From contig NZ_RCZP01000021.1 in assembly GCF_006438825.1 (NCBI RefSeq), positions 1 to 64,000 of the forward strand: a stretch of DNA of 64,000 nucleotides. Reading direction: 5' to 3'. The position numbers and the translations under genes were made by a program. Shown here in pieces: positions 31,537 to 38,655 of this stretch; positions within the stretch are counted from its first letter, which is position 1, and the number at the start of each line of letters is the position of its first letter. This stretch comes from Muricoccus nepalensis. Lineage in GTDB: Bacteria; Pseudomonadota; Alphaproteobacteria; Acetobacterales; Acetobacteraceae. Below the pieces are notes generated by a model. It searched no databases, was not told where the DNA came from, and saw nothing but the letters and a program-made list of their open reading frames with translations.

Positions 31537-33638
31537 GACCGCCTCTCCGCCCCGCGGGGGACGACCCGGTAGAGGGGATCGACCGCGTAATCCCCGATGG
31601 TCGTGTAGGGCGCGCCCGAGGAGGAGAGCCAGCGGAAGGCGCGCCGCGCCTCGGCGCTGTCCAGCACGTCGGCGATGCAGGCCAGCGAGACGAGGGCGAG
31701 CTGCGAGTAGTTCCCCGCGCTGTGCGACCAGCCGTTCTCGTTCGACCAGCCGCGCGCCTTCGTCTGCGCGCCGATCTCCGCCCAGCTTCGCAGCGGCGTC
31801 CGGCGCGCGTCCGTCGCCGCGAGCACGTAGGCCGCGCCGTCCCGCGGGTTGAAGCCCCGATCGCCGGCGAGGAAGCGCCCGACGCTGAAGTTGCTCATGA
31901 ACTCCAGCACCGCGCGGGCATCGGCGTTGCCCTTCCGTGCGGCAGCCGCGGCGGTGGAGACGAGGTAGTCCTGCGCCCAGGGCTTCACCTCGAAGGGCGG
32001 GTCGATGTCGCTCGGCACCCAGCCGAAGGCCTCCCCCTGCGCCTGCCGCCAGGTTGGGATCTGCGAGCGGAGATAGGCCCAGTTGTTCGCCTCGCAGCGC
32101 TGGAAGTAGGGGCGCTGCGGGTCACCGTCCGGCCCGATCCAGGCGGCCTCGTGCAGCTGCCGGATGGCCCAGGCAGTGCCGCGCGTCTGGTTGAACCGAA
32201 CCATGTTCGCGTCGGCGCCGCCGCGCGGGTCCGGCCAGGTGCACATGACGTTCCAGGCCGCCTGCGACTGGAGATGGTCCAGGAAGGCGCGGCGGCCGGT
32301 GAGGATGAAGGGAACGAAGGACAGGTCGGGCTGGTGGGCGCTCTCGGGCGTCCAGCCGGTGGCCTCGGGCACCCTCTGCATCAGCCCGCCCGGCGGCCGG
32401 CCGCCCCGTGGGTCGGTCCACAGCCGCGGCCAGCGCCGGGTGTCGAGCCAGCTTCCCCCCTCCGCGCCCTGGGGGTCCCAGTGGTGCCACGGGATGACCC
32501 CGGCCGCCTCGGCCTGCCCCATGGCATAGACCGCCGCGCGCCGGTCGCCGCTGATCAGCCAAGCCGCCTGGGACTGCGTCGCCGGGCCGATGTCGTCCCG
32601 CCCGCCCACCTCCGGCATGTACTGGTGGACCTTGCGGTTGTTGAACGGGGTGGACCAGGCGGGATTCGCCACGGTCTGGCCGTAGCGGGCGAGCGTCCCC
32701 TCGGAGACGGTGAGCGACGGGTCGTAGCGCGCGACCGCGCCGGTGTCGGCGAGGTAGGACAGGTCGTGCCGCACGAAGGCAGGCACGGGCGCCGGCGCGC
32801 CGCCGGGCCCGAAGGCGCTGATCCGGCCGAAGGCGGTGTAGTGGAAGTGGCGGAGCGGCGCGGTGTTCAGCAGCTCGCGCCCGTCCAGCAGCAGACGGGC
32901 GGTGTAGATGGCGTCGCCGCCCCCCTCCTGCATGGCGATGTCGTTGCGCAGCCAGAGATCCAGCCAGGTCGTCCCGTCCGCCCGCGCCGAGAGATCGGCC
33001 ACCAGGCGGAGCGAGGTGCAGCCGGTGGCGGCCGCCGGCACGTTCTGGCGCAGGCGCAGCTCGGTCACGAGGGGGCCGGACTGCCAGACCGTGGCGCCCG
33101 ACCGCGGCGTCGCGGCCAGCAGGGCGCGCAGGTCGGCACGCCAGGGCGAGCCCGCCACGGGCTGGATCTCGAGGATGAGCGGCCGGTTGCCGAGGACCGC
33201 GGCGGGGTCCAGCGGGCGGGCGCCGGCGGGGGGATCCCCGGCGTGGAGCTGGAGCTCGAGCGTCTGCCGGGGCGACAGGGCACGCGGCAGCGCCACGCTG
33301 ACGAGGCCGAAGCGCACGGAGCCGTCCTCGTGCCGCGCGACCACGTCGAGCTGCGTCGGAACCGCCTGCTCGCCGGCCCGGGCAAGGACGCCGGTCCGCG
33401 CGGGGACGTCGCCCGGCCGGAACACCTGGCCGAAGACGACGACGGCCCCAGCGGCTGCGCCGTTCCCCTCCAGCGTGATCTTCGTGATCATCCCGGCGGC
33501 GCAGCGCGGCGCGCCGCCGCGGCCCGCCGGCGCGGCGCCCTGCGCGGTCGCGCCGCCGGTGCTGCCGAGCGACAGGAGCGCCGCGCCGCCGAGCGCCACG
33601 GCGCGGCGGCCATGGGCGCGGTTCCAGGGATTGGTCAT
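31530..33638 (-). CDS. large Tat-exported protein of unknown function
   Basis: 702 residues from ATG 33638. The N-terminus NRAHGRRAVALGGAALLSLGSTGGATAQG is a Tat-like signal. The mature part has a beta-rich N-terminal half (for example ITLEGNGAAAGAVVVFGQVF and SVRFGLVSVALPRAL), then a Trp-rich helical half (SQAAWLISGDRRAAVYAMG, IPWHHWDPQ, SWLDTRRWPRLWTDPRG, NENGWSHSAGNYSQLALVSLA). Such a beta-sandwich plus alpha-toroid layout resembles some polysaccharide lyases and unsaturated-glycan hydrolases, but I cannot place it in a family. It lies between the GT-C transferase and the flippase-like gene, so a role in trimming or attaching a surface glycan is possible. Confidence 0.7.
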   Translation of the reverse strand: MTNPWNRAHGRRAVALGGAALLSLGSTGGATAQGAAPAGRGGAPRCAAGMITKITLEGNGAAAGAVVVFGQVFRPGDVPARTGVLARAGEQAVPTQLDVVARHEDGSVRFGLVSVALPRALSPRQTLELQLHAGDPPAGARPLDPAAVLGNRPLILEIQPVAGSPWRADLRALLAATPRSGATVWQSGPLVTELRLRQNVPAAATGCTSLRLVADLSARADGTTWLDLWLRNDIAMQEGGGDAIYTARLLLDGRELLNTAPLRHFHYTAFGRISAFGPGGAPAPVPAFVRHDLSYLADTGAVARYDPSLTVSEGTLARYGQTVANPAWSTPFNNRKVHQYMPEVGGRDDIGPATQSQAAWLISGDRRAAVYAMGQAEAAGVIPWHHWDPQGAEGGSWLDTRRWPRLWTDPRGGRPPGGLMQRVPEATGWTPESAHQPDLSFVPFILTGRRAFLDHLQSQAAWNVMCTWPDPRGGADANMVRFNQTRGTAWAIRQLHEAAWIGPDGDPQRPYFQRCEANNWAYLRSQIPTWRQAQGEAFGWVPSDIDPPFEVKPWAQDYLVSTAAAAARKGNADARAVLEFMSNFSVGRFLAGDRGFNPRDGAAYVLAATDARRTPLRSWAEIGAQTKARGWSNENGWSHSAGNYSQLALVSLACIADVLDSAEARRAFRWLSSSGAPYTTIGDYAVDPLYRVVPRGAERRSC

Positions 33639-33662
33639 GGCCGCAGGTTCCTTCGCAAGGCT

Positions 33663-34028
33663 TCAGCTCCGCGCCACGAGGAGCACGCCGGTGACGATCA
33701 GCGCGACGCCCGCCGCGCGCATCAGGCCCACCTCCTCGCCGAACAGGACGTGCCCGGCGACGGCGGTGAGGACGAAGCCGAGGCTGACGAAGGGGTAGGC
33801 GCGCGACAGGTCGGTGCGCGAGAGCGCGCCGAGCCAGAGCAGGGCGCCGAGCCCGTAGAGCGCCAGCCCGGCGAGGACGGCAGGGCGCATCAGGAAGCCG
33901 AGGATGGCCTCGCCGAGGCCGTCCGGCGCCGCCGCCCCGCGCGGGGAGACGCCGGCCTTCAGCAGGACCTGCGCCACCGCGGAGGCGAGCACGCTCGCGA
34001 GGATGAGGCCCAGGGTGCCGCGGGTCAT
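33663..34028 (-). CDS. half-size EamA/SMR-type lipid-sugar flippase
   Basis: 121 residues with four transmembrane helices: GLILASVLASAVAQVLLKAG, PAVLAGLALYGLGALLWLGAL, AYPFVSLGFVLTAVAGHVLF and AAGVALIVTGVLLVA. The size and the AQVLLKAG and SRTDLSRAYPFVSLGF blocks match the EmrE/ArnE-ArnF class, not ten-helix EamA carriers. ArnE/F flip undecaprenyl-phosphate-aminoarabinose. With a UbiA-type synthase upstream and a GT-C transferase downstream, flipping of a polyprenyl-phosphate sugar is the best guess. It may act as a homodimer. Confidence 0.8.
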   Translation of the reverse strand: MTRGTLGLILASVLASAVAQVLLKAGVSPRGAAAPDGLGEAILGFLMRPAVLAGLALYGLGALLWLGALSRTDLSRAYPFVSLGFVLTAVAGHVLFGEEVGLMRAAGVALIVTGVLLVARS

Positions 34029-34098
34029 GGCCGCCCCGCTCCCGCGCCGCGCGGCGGGTTGCCCCGGGGGAACGACCGCCCGCCTTCACTCCGCCGCA

Positions 34099-35580
34099 TC
34101 AGGCGGCCCCGCCATAGGACTTCGCTGCGACGAGGATGAGGAAGACGAGCGTGGCGACGACCCAGGACACCCGGTCGCGGGCGGCGTAGACGATGGGGTC
34201 GTCGTGCATGTAGCCGCGCGCGGCGGAGAGCCAGATCCGGCAGAGCCAGAAGACCACGAGCGGCACGACCGCCCAGAGCAGGCCGGGGGAGGCGTAGCGC
34301 TGCGCTGTCGTCTCCGATTGCACGAAGAGCGCCAGCACCAGCGTCGCCGCGAAGGCGGCCGCGACGCCGAAGGTCTGGAGGATGCCCGCATCCGCCGGCC
34401 GGTAGCCGCGGCGGTTCAGCCACGCGTTGCCGTGCTCGGCCGCGGCGCGCAGCTCCTCGGAGCGCTTCACCAGCGCGAGGCTGAGGAAGAAGAAGGCGGA
34501 GAAGCCCATCAGCCAGAGCGAGAGGGGCTGCCCGAGCGCCTCCGCGCCGGCGAGCAGGCGGAGCGTGTAGAGGCCGGCCAGGGTGAAGACGTCCACCAGC
34601 GGGAGCTCCTTCAGCCGGAGCGAGTAGGCGGTGGAGAGGACGGCGTAGAGCAGCAGCGTCGGCAAGGTGCCCGAGAGGCCCCCGGTCGCCAGCCCCGCGA
34701 GGAGGAGCGCGCCCGCCGCCAGGATGCCGAGGCGCGGGGGGACCCTCCCGCTCGCGAAGGGCCGGAGCCGCTTGCGCGGGTGGCGCCGGTCGGCCGCGAG
34801 ATCGGTGAGGTCGTTGATGAGGTAGATCGCGGAGGCGGTGGCAGAGAAGGCGAGGAAGGCGAGGAAGGCGAAGAGCCAGGCCTCGGCCAGGCCCTCCAGG
34901 TGGGCGGTGAAGACGGGCACGAAGACGAGCAGGTTCTTCGACCACTGGTGCGGCCGCACGGCCCGCAGCAGCCCGCGCGCCGTGTCCGAGGAGGGCGGGA
35001 ACTCGGCCTCCACCGGGCAGAGGCCGCGCGCGGCGGCCGCGACGCGGGGCGGCGCGTTGACGAGGATGGCCGCGCCCGCCGCCCGCCAGACCAGGAGGTC
35101 GGTGGCGTCGTTCCCGGCATAGGCGAAGCCGCCGTGGCCGAATCGGCGCACCAGCGCCGCCGCCTTCGCCGCGCCCCGGAGGTTCTCGCGCCCGTCGGAG
35201 GCGATGACCTCGTCGAAGAGGCCGAGATGGTCCGCGACCCGCCGCGCAACGTCCCGGTCCGCGGCCGTGACGAGGACGACGCGACGCCCGTTCACGCGCT
35301 GGGCCCGCAGGTAGCGGAGCAGCGGCTCGGAGTAGGGGAGGAGCGATGCCTCGAGCGGCGCCGCCTCCGCCACGAACCGCTTCAGGCCCGCGCGCCCGCG
35401 CCGGAGAAGCGCGGGCAGGACGCCGAGGGTCGACGGCCGGCCAAGGGTGGCGAGAAGGCCTTCGAGGAGCGTGTCGGACGGCGTCAGCGTTCCGTCGAGG
35501 TCGACGCAGAGCGGGAGCAGCCGGGCGTCGTCCAGGGCGGGCGGCGCCGGGTTCGCCGCGAGGGCGGGCGAGACGGGCAT
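34099..35580 (-). CDS. HAD-UbiA fusion, likely polyprenyl-phosphate phosphoribosyltransferase
   Basis: 493 residues in two domains. The HAD phosphatase (1-200) has LCVDLDGTLTPSDTL, VVLVTAADRDVARRVADHLGLF and FAYAGNDATDLLVWRAA. The membrane UbiA domain (about 205-493) has YLINDLTDLAADRRHPRKRLRPFASG, the first Asp-rich site, and a polar second site near SLRLKELPLVDVFTLAG. In decaprenyl-phosphate phosphoribosyltransferases a UbiA domain moves 5-phosphoribose from PRPP to polyprenyl phosphate, and a separate phosphatase removes the 5-phosphate. The fused HAD may do that step. It is first in a four-gene minus-strand group. No DprE1/DprE2 epimerase genes are in the window. Confidence 0.82.
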   Translation of the reverse strand: MPVSPALAANPAPPALDDARLLPLCVDLDGTLTPSDTLLEGLLATLGRPSTLGVLPALLRRGRAGLKRFVAEAAPLEASLLPYSEPLLRYLRAQRVNGRRVVLVTAADRDVARRVADHLGLFDEVIASDGRENLRGAAKAAALVRRFGHGGFAYAGNDATDLLVWRAAGAAILVNAPPRVAAAARGLCPVEAEFPPSSDTARGLLRAVRPHQWSKNLLVFVPVFTAHLEGLAEAWLFAFLAFLAFSATASAIYLINDLTDLAADRRHPRKRLRPFASGRVPPRLGILAAGALLLAGLATGGLSGTLPTLLLYAVLSTAYSLRLKELPLVDVFTLAGLYTLRLLAGAEALGQPLSLWLMGFSAFFFLSLALVKRSEELRAAAEHGNAWLNRRGYRPADAGILQTFGVAAAFAATLVLALFVQSETTAQRYASPGLLWAVVPLVVFWLCRIWLSAARGYMHDDPIVYAARDRVSWVVATLVFLILVAAKSYGGAA

Positions 35581-35829
35581 CAGCCGCGCCCCGGGCCGGT
35601 GCAGCCCGCCCGCCGATGGCGCCGGGGCGCCGTCCCGGGCGACGAAGCCGTCTCAGTCGCTCCAGCCATGCCACTCCATCCCACGAGGCGAACTTTGTCT
35701 CTTTACCGCAACGGGATTTAAGTTGGCCTAACATGATGCGGCGCTCACGCCCCGCGTTCGGCTGTGCGGCACGCGCCCTGGTGGCTCTGGTGGCTCTGGG
35801 GGTGGAGGGTGGGGGCGAGGCCCCGGCGG
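35581..35829. other. intergenic region with an A+T-rich island
   Basis: A stretch at about 35690-35735 (CTTTGTCTCTTTACC, GGATTTAAGTTGGCC) is far richer in A+T than its surroundings and lies upstream of the HAD-UbiA gene, so it probably holds that operon's promoter. I see no clear -35/-10 pair and no coding frame. The rest is downstream sequence of the epimerase gene. Confidence 0.4.
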
Positions 35830-36843
35830 TCAGCCCGCGCCGAAGCGCAGCCGGGTGGTGGAGCGGAACACCTCGCCCGGGCGCAGCACGGTGCCCGGGA
35901 AGTCCGGCCGGTTCGGGCTGTCGGGGAAGTGCTGCGTCTCCAACGCCACCCCGTCGCCGCTGCGGTAGGCCCGCCCGGAGGGGCCCACCAGCGTGCCGTC
36001 CAGCAGGTTGCCGCTGTAGAATTGCAGGCCCGGCTGGTCCGTCAGCACCTCGAGCACCCGCCCGCTGCCGGGGTCGCGCAGGCGCGCGGCGGGCTCGGCG
36101 CCGCCGTTGAGGACCCAGTTGTGGTCGTAGCCGCGGCCGATTCGAAGCTGCGGGTCGTCGTCCCGGATCCGGGCGCCGATCGGCCGCGGCGCGCGGAAGT
36201 CGAAGGGCGTTCCCTCGACCGCCCGCTGCTCCCCGGTGGGGATGAGGGTGGCGTCGACCGGGGTGAAGCGGTCCGCCGCGATCTCGAGCTCGTGGTCGAG
36301 GACCGTGCCCGATCCCTCGCCGGCGAGGTTCCAGTAGCTGTGGTTGGTCAGGTTCAGCACCGTCGGCGCGTCGGTTTCCGCGGCGTAGTCGATTCGCAGC
36401 GTGCCGCTCCCCTCCACGGCGTAGGTGACGCGGACCCGGAGCGCGCCGGGATACCCCTCCTCGCCGTCGGGGCTGTGGAGGGAGAGGTCCAGGCGCCCCG
36501 AATCGGCGGCCTCGACGCGCCAGAGGCGCTTGTCGAAGCCGCGCGCCCCGCCGTGGAGGCTGTTCGGCCCGTCGTTGGTAGCCAGCCGGTGCTCGCGCCC
36601 GTCGAGGGTGAAGCGGCCGCCGGCGATGCGGTTCGCGTAGCGGCCGATCAGCGCCCCGAAATAGGGGCCCTGGGCCGCGTAGTCGGCGGGGCGGCGCAGC
36701 CCGAGGGCGACGTTCGCGAGGCGGCCGGCCCGGTCCGGGACCTCCAGCCGCTCGATCACCCCGCCGAGGGTTAGGATCGTGGCGCGAAGGGCGGGGCCCT
36801 CGAGGGCGAGGCGCTGCGCCCCGCTGGGGTCGTCGACGGGCAT
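35830..36843 (-). CDS. galM: aldose 1-epimerase (galactose mutarotase)
   Basis: 337 residues. Conserved blocks are LGLRRPADYAAQGPYFGALIGRYANRIAGGRFTLDG, NDGPNSLHGGARGFDKRLW (first His), VLNLTNHSYWNLAGEGSG (catalytic acid His), GRGYDHNWVL and the C-terminal VLRPGEVFRSTTRLRF with the catalytic base Glu. This is the full GalM pattern at full length. It interconverts alpha and beta anomers of aldoses in the cytoplasm; no signal peptide is visible. It has no sugar-catabolic neighbours, so the substrate range is open. Confidence 0.95.
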   Translation of the reverse strand: MPVDDPSGAQRLALEGPALRATILTLGGVIERLEVPDRAGRLANVALGLRRPADYAAQGPYFGALIGRYANRIAGGRFTLDGREHRLATNDGPNSLHGGARGFDKRLWRVEAADSGRLDLSLHSPDGEEGYPGALRVRVTYAVEGSGTLRIDYAAETDAPTVLNLTNHSYWNLAGEGSGTVLDHELEIAADRFTPVDATLIPTGEQRAVEGTPFDFRAPRPIGARIRDDDPQLRIGRGYDHNWVLNGGAEPAARLRDPGSGRVLEVLTDQPGLQFYSGNLLDGTLVGPSGRAYRSGDGVALETQHFPDSPNRPDFPGTVLRPGEVFRSTTRLRFGAG

Positions 36844-36921
36844 GCGGGCCTCCTGGCTTCGGGCATAGAAGCCTGGGGCCGGGCGCGCGTTGCACGGCGG
36901 AGGGGGCGGGAAGCCCCGCCG

Positions 36922-37317
36922 TCAGCCCTCCGGCGGGAGCTCCGCGCAGTGCTTCATCACCGCGGCCCCCGTGATGTTCCAGGTGGTGATGCCCCCGACC
37001 ATCAGCACCTGCACGAGGCCTTCCGCGAGCTCCGGCAGGGTAAGGCCGAGCCTCATCGCCGCGGCGGCGTGGTTCTTGGCGCCGTTGGTCTGCCCGACGA
37101 GCGTGTCGAGCAGCGCGAAGACGAGCTCCTTCGTCTTCAGGTCCAGCGCGCCGCCCTCCGCCCGGTCCCGCATGACGAAGCCGCGCAGGAGGCCGTAGCC
37201 GGCGAAGGCGCCGGGCGCGTGCTCGGCCAGGAGGCGGAAGTTGTCGGGCACGCGGCCGAAGGTGGCCATGAAGCTGTCCATCCCCTGCTGGATGGCGGCC
37301 TGGGTGACGTCGGTCAT
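36922..37317 (-). CDS. carboxymuconolactone decarboxylase-like protein lacking cysteines
   Basis: 131 residues of the CMD/AhpD fold: MDSFMATFGRVPDNFRLLAEHAPGAFAGY, LDLKTKELVFALLDTLVGQTNGAKNHAAAAMRLGLTLPEL. In AhpD-type members the segment after KEL carries CxxC and His; here it reads GQTNGAKNH, so the His is kept and both cysteines are missing. A peroxidase role is therefore unlikely. True 4-carboxymuconolactone decarboxylases also lack the CxxC pair, but no protocatechuate genes are adjacent. The exact reaction is open. Confidence 0.8.
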   Translation of the reverse strand: MTDVTQAAIQQGMDSFMATFGRVPDNFRLLAEHAPGAFAGYGLLRGFVMRDRAEGGALDLKTKELVFALLDTLVGQTNGAKNHAAAAMRLGLTLPELAEGLVQVLMVGGITTWNITGAAVMKHCAELPPEG

Positions 37318-37344
37318 GCTCTGCTCCGTCGAGGGAGCGGAAGG

Positions 37345-38583
37345 CTAGCCCGGCTCGCGCCCGCGCTCGATCCTCGGGAGGAGGGCGGTGAGCACGCCCA
37401 GCAGCGGCAGGAAGGAGCAGAGGCTGTAGACGGCGTCGATGCCGATCCGGTCCGCGAGCTCGCCCAGCGCCGCGGCCCCCAGCCCGCCGAGGCCGAAGGA
37501 GAAGCCGAAGAACAGGCCGGCCACCAGGCCGACCTTCCCCGGCAGGAGGTCCTGCGCGTAGACGAGGATGGCCGAGAAGGCCGAGGACATGATCACGCCG
37601 ATCACCACGCTCAGCACCACCGTCAGCGGCAGGCCGGCATAGGGCAGCGCGAGGGTGAAGGGCAGGACGCCGAGGATGGAGAACCAGATCACCGGCAGGC
37701 GCCCCACCCGGTCCCCCACCGCCCCGCCCGCGAGGGCGCCGGCGACGAGGGAGGCGAGGAAGACGAACAGCAGCACCTGCGCCGCCTGCACCGATACGCC
37801 GAAGCGGTGGATGAGGTAGAAGGTGTAATAGGAGCTGAGGCTGGCGGTGTAGACGTTCTTGGAGAAGAGCAGCACCACGAGCACGCCGATCGCGAAGAGC
37901 ACCCGCCCGCGGGACAGCGGCGCGGCGCCGGCCTCGCGCCCGGCCCGGCGTGCCCTTGCCGGCCGCCGGCCCCGGTACCAGCCGCCCACGCGGACCAGCA
38001 CGAGCATCGCCAGCAGCGCGGCGCCGGAGAACCAGGCGATGCTGCCCTGCCCCCGGGGCGCGACGATGAAAGCGGCGAGCAGGGGCCCCACGGCCGAGCC
38101 GACGTTGCCGCCGACCTGGAACAGCGACTGCGCGAGGCCGTAGCGCCCGCCCGAGGCCAGCCGCGCGACGCGCGAGGATTCCGGGTGGAACACCGAGGAC
38201 CCCACCCCGATCAGCGCCGCCGCCCCCAGGATGACCGGGTAGCTGGAGGCCTGGGACAGGACGAGCAGCCCGGCCAGCGTCGAGGCCATTCCCACGGGCA
38301 GCGAGTAGGGCAGGGGGTGCCGGTCCGTGTAGGCGCCGACCAGCGGTTGCAGGAGCGAGGCGGTGCACTGGAAGGCGAGGGTGATGAGGCCGACCTGCCC
38401 GAAGTCGAGCCCGTAATTCGCCTTCAGGATCGGGTAGAGCGCCGGCACCAGCGACTGCATCATGTCGTTCAGCAGGTGGCAGAAGCTGAGCGAGAGGATG
38501 ACCGCGAAGGAGGCGCCGCCCCCGCCGGCCGGCAGGGGCGCGGCGACGGGGCCGGGCGGCGGGACGGCGGCGGTCTGGCTCAT
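37345..38583 (-). CDS. MFS transporter, fosmidomycin-resistance (Fsr) type
   Basis: 412 residues with 12 predicted helices. The first block SLSFCHLLNDMMQSLVPALYPILKANYGLDFGQVGLI and GVGSSVFHPESSRVARLASGGRYGLAQSLFQVGGNVGSA are diagnostic of the Fsr family of drug/H+ antiporters, which export fosmidomycin and other small anions. A Pro/Gly-rich cytosolic N-terminus (1-25) precedes helix 1. No regulator gene is adjacent. The native substrate is unknown. Confidence 0.9.
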   Translation of the reverse strand: MSQTAAVPPPGPVAAPLPAGGGGASFAVILSLSFCHLLNDMMQSLVPALYPILKANYGLDFGQVGLITLAFQCTASLLQPLVGAYTDRHPLPYSLPVGMASTLAGLLVLSQASSYPVILGAAALIGVGSSVFHPESSRVARLASGGRYGLAQSLFQVGGNVGSAVGPLLAAFIVAPRGQGSIAWFSGAALLAMLVLVRVGGWYRGRRPARARRAGREAGAAPLSRGRVLFAIGVLVVLLFSKNVYTASLSSYYTFYLIHRFGVSVQAAQVLLFVFLASLVAGALAGGAVGDRVGRLPVIWFSILGVLPFTLALPYAGLPLTVVLSVVIGVIMSSAFSAILVYAQDLLPGKVGLVAGLFFGFSFGLGGLGAAALGELADRIGIDAVYSLCSFLPLLGVLTALLPRIERGREPG

Positions 38584-38655
38584 GGTGGCGCGAGCTCCTT
38601 GCGGCCGGTGCCGCGGACTCGCCCCGGCGCCGCCCAGGCTAGGCCAGGACGGGCG

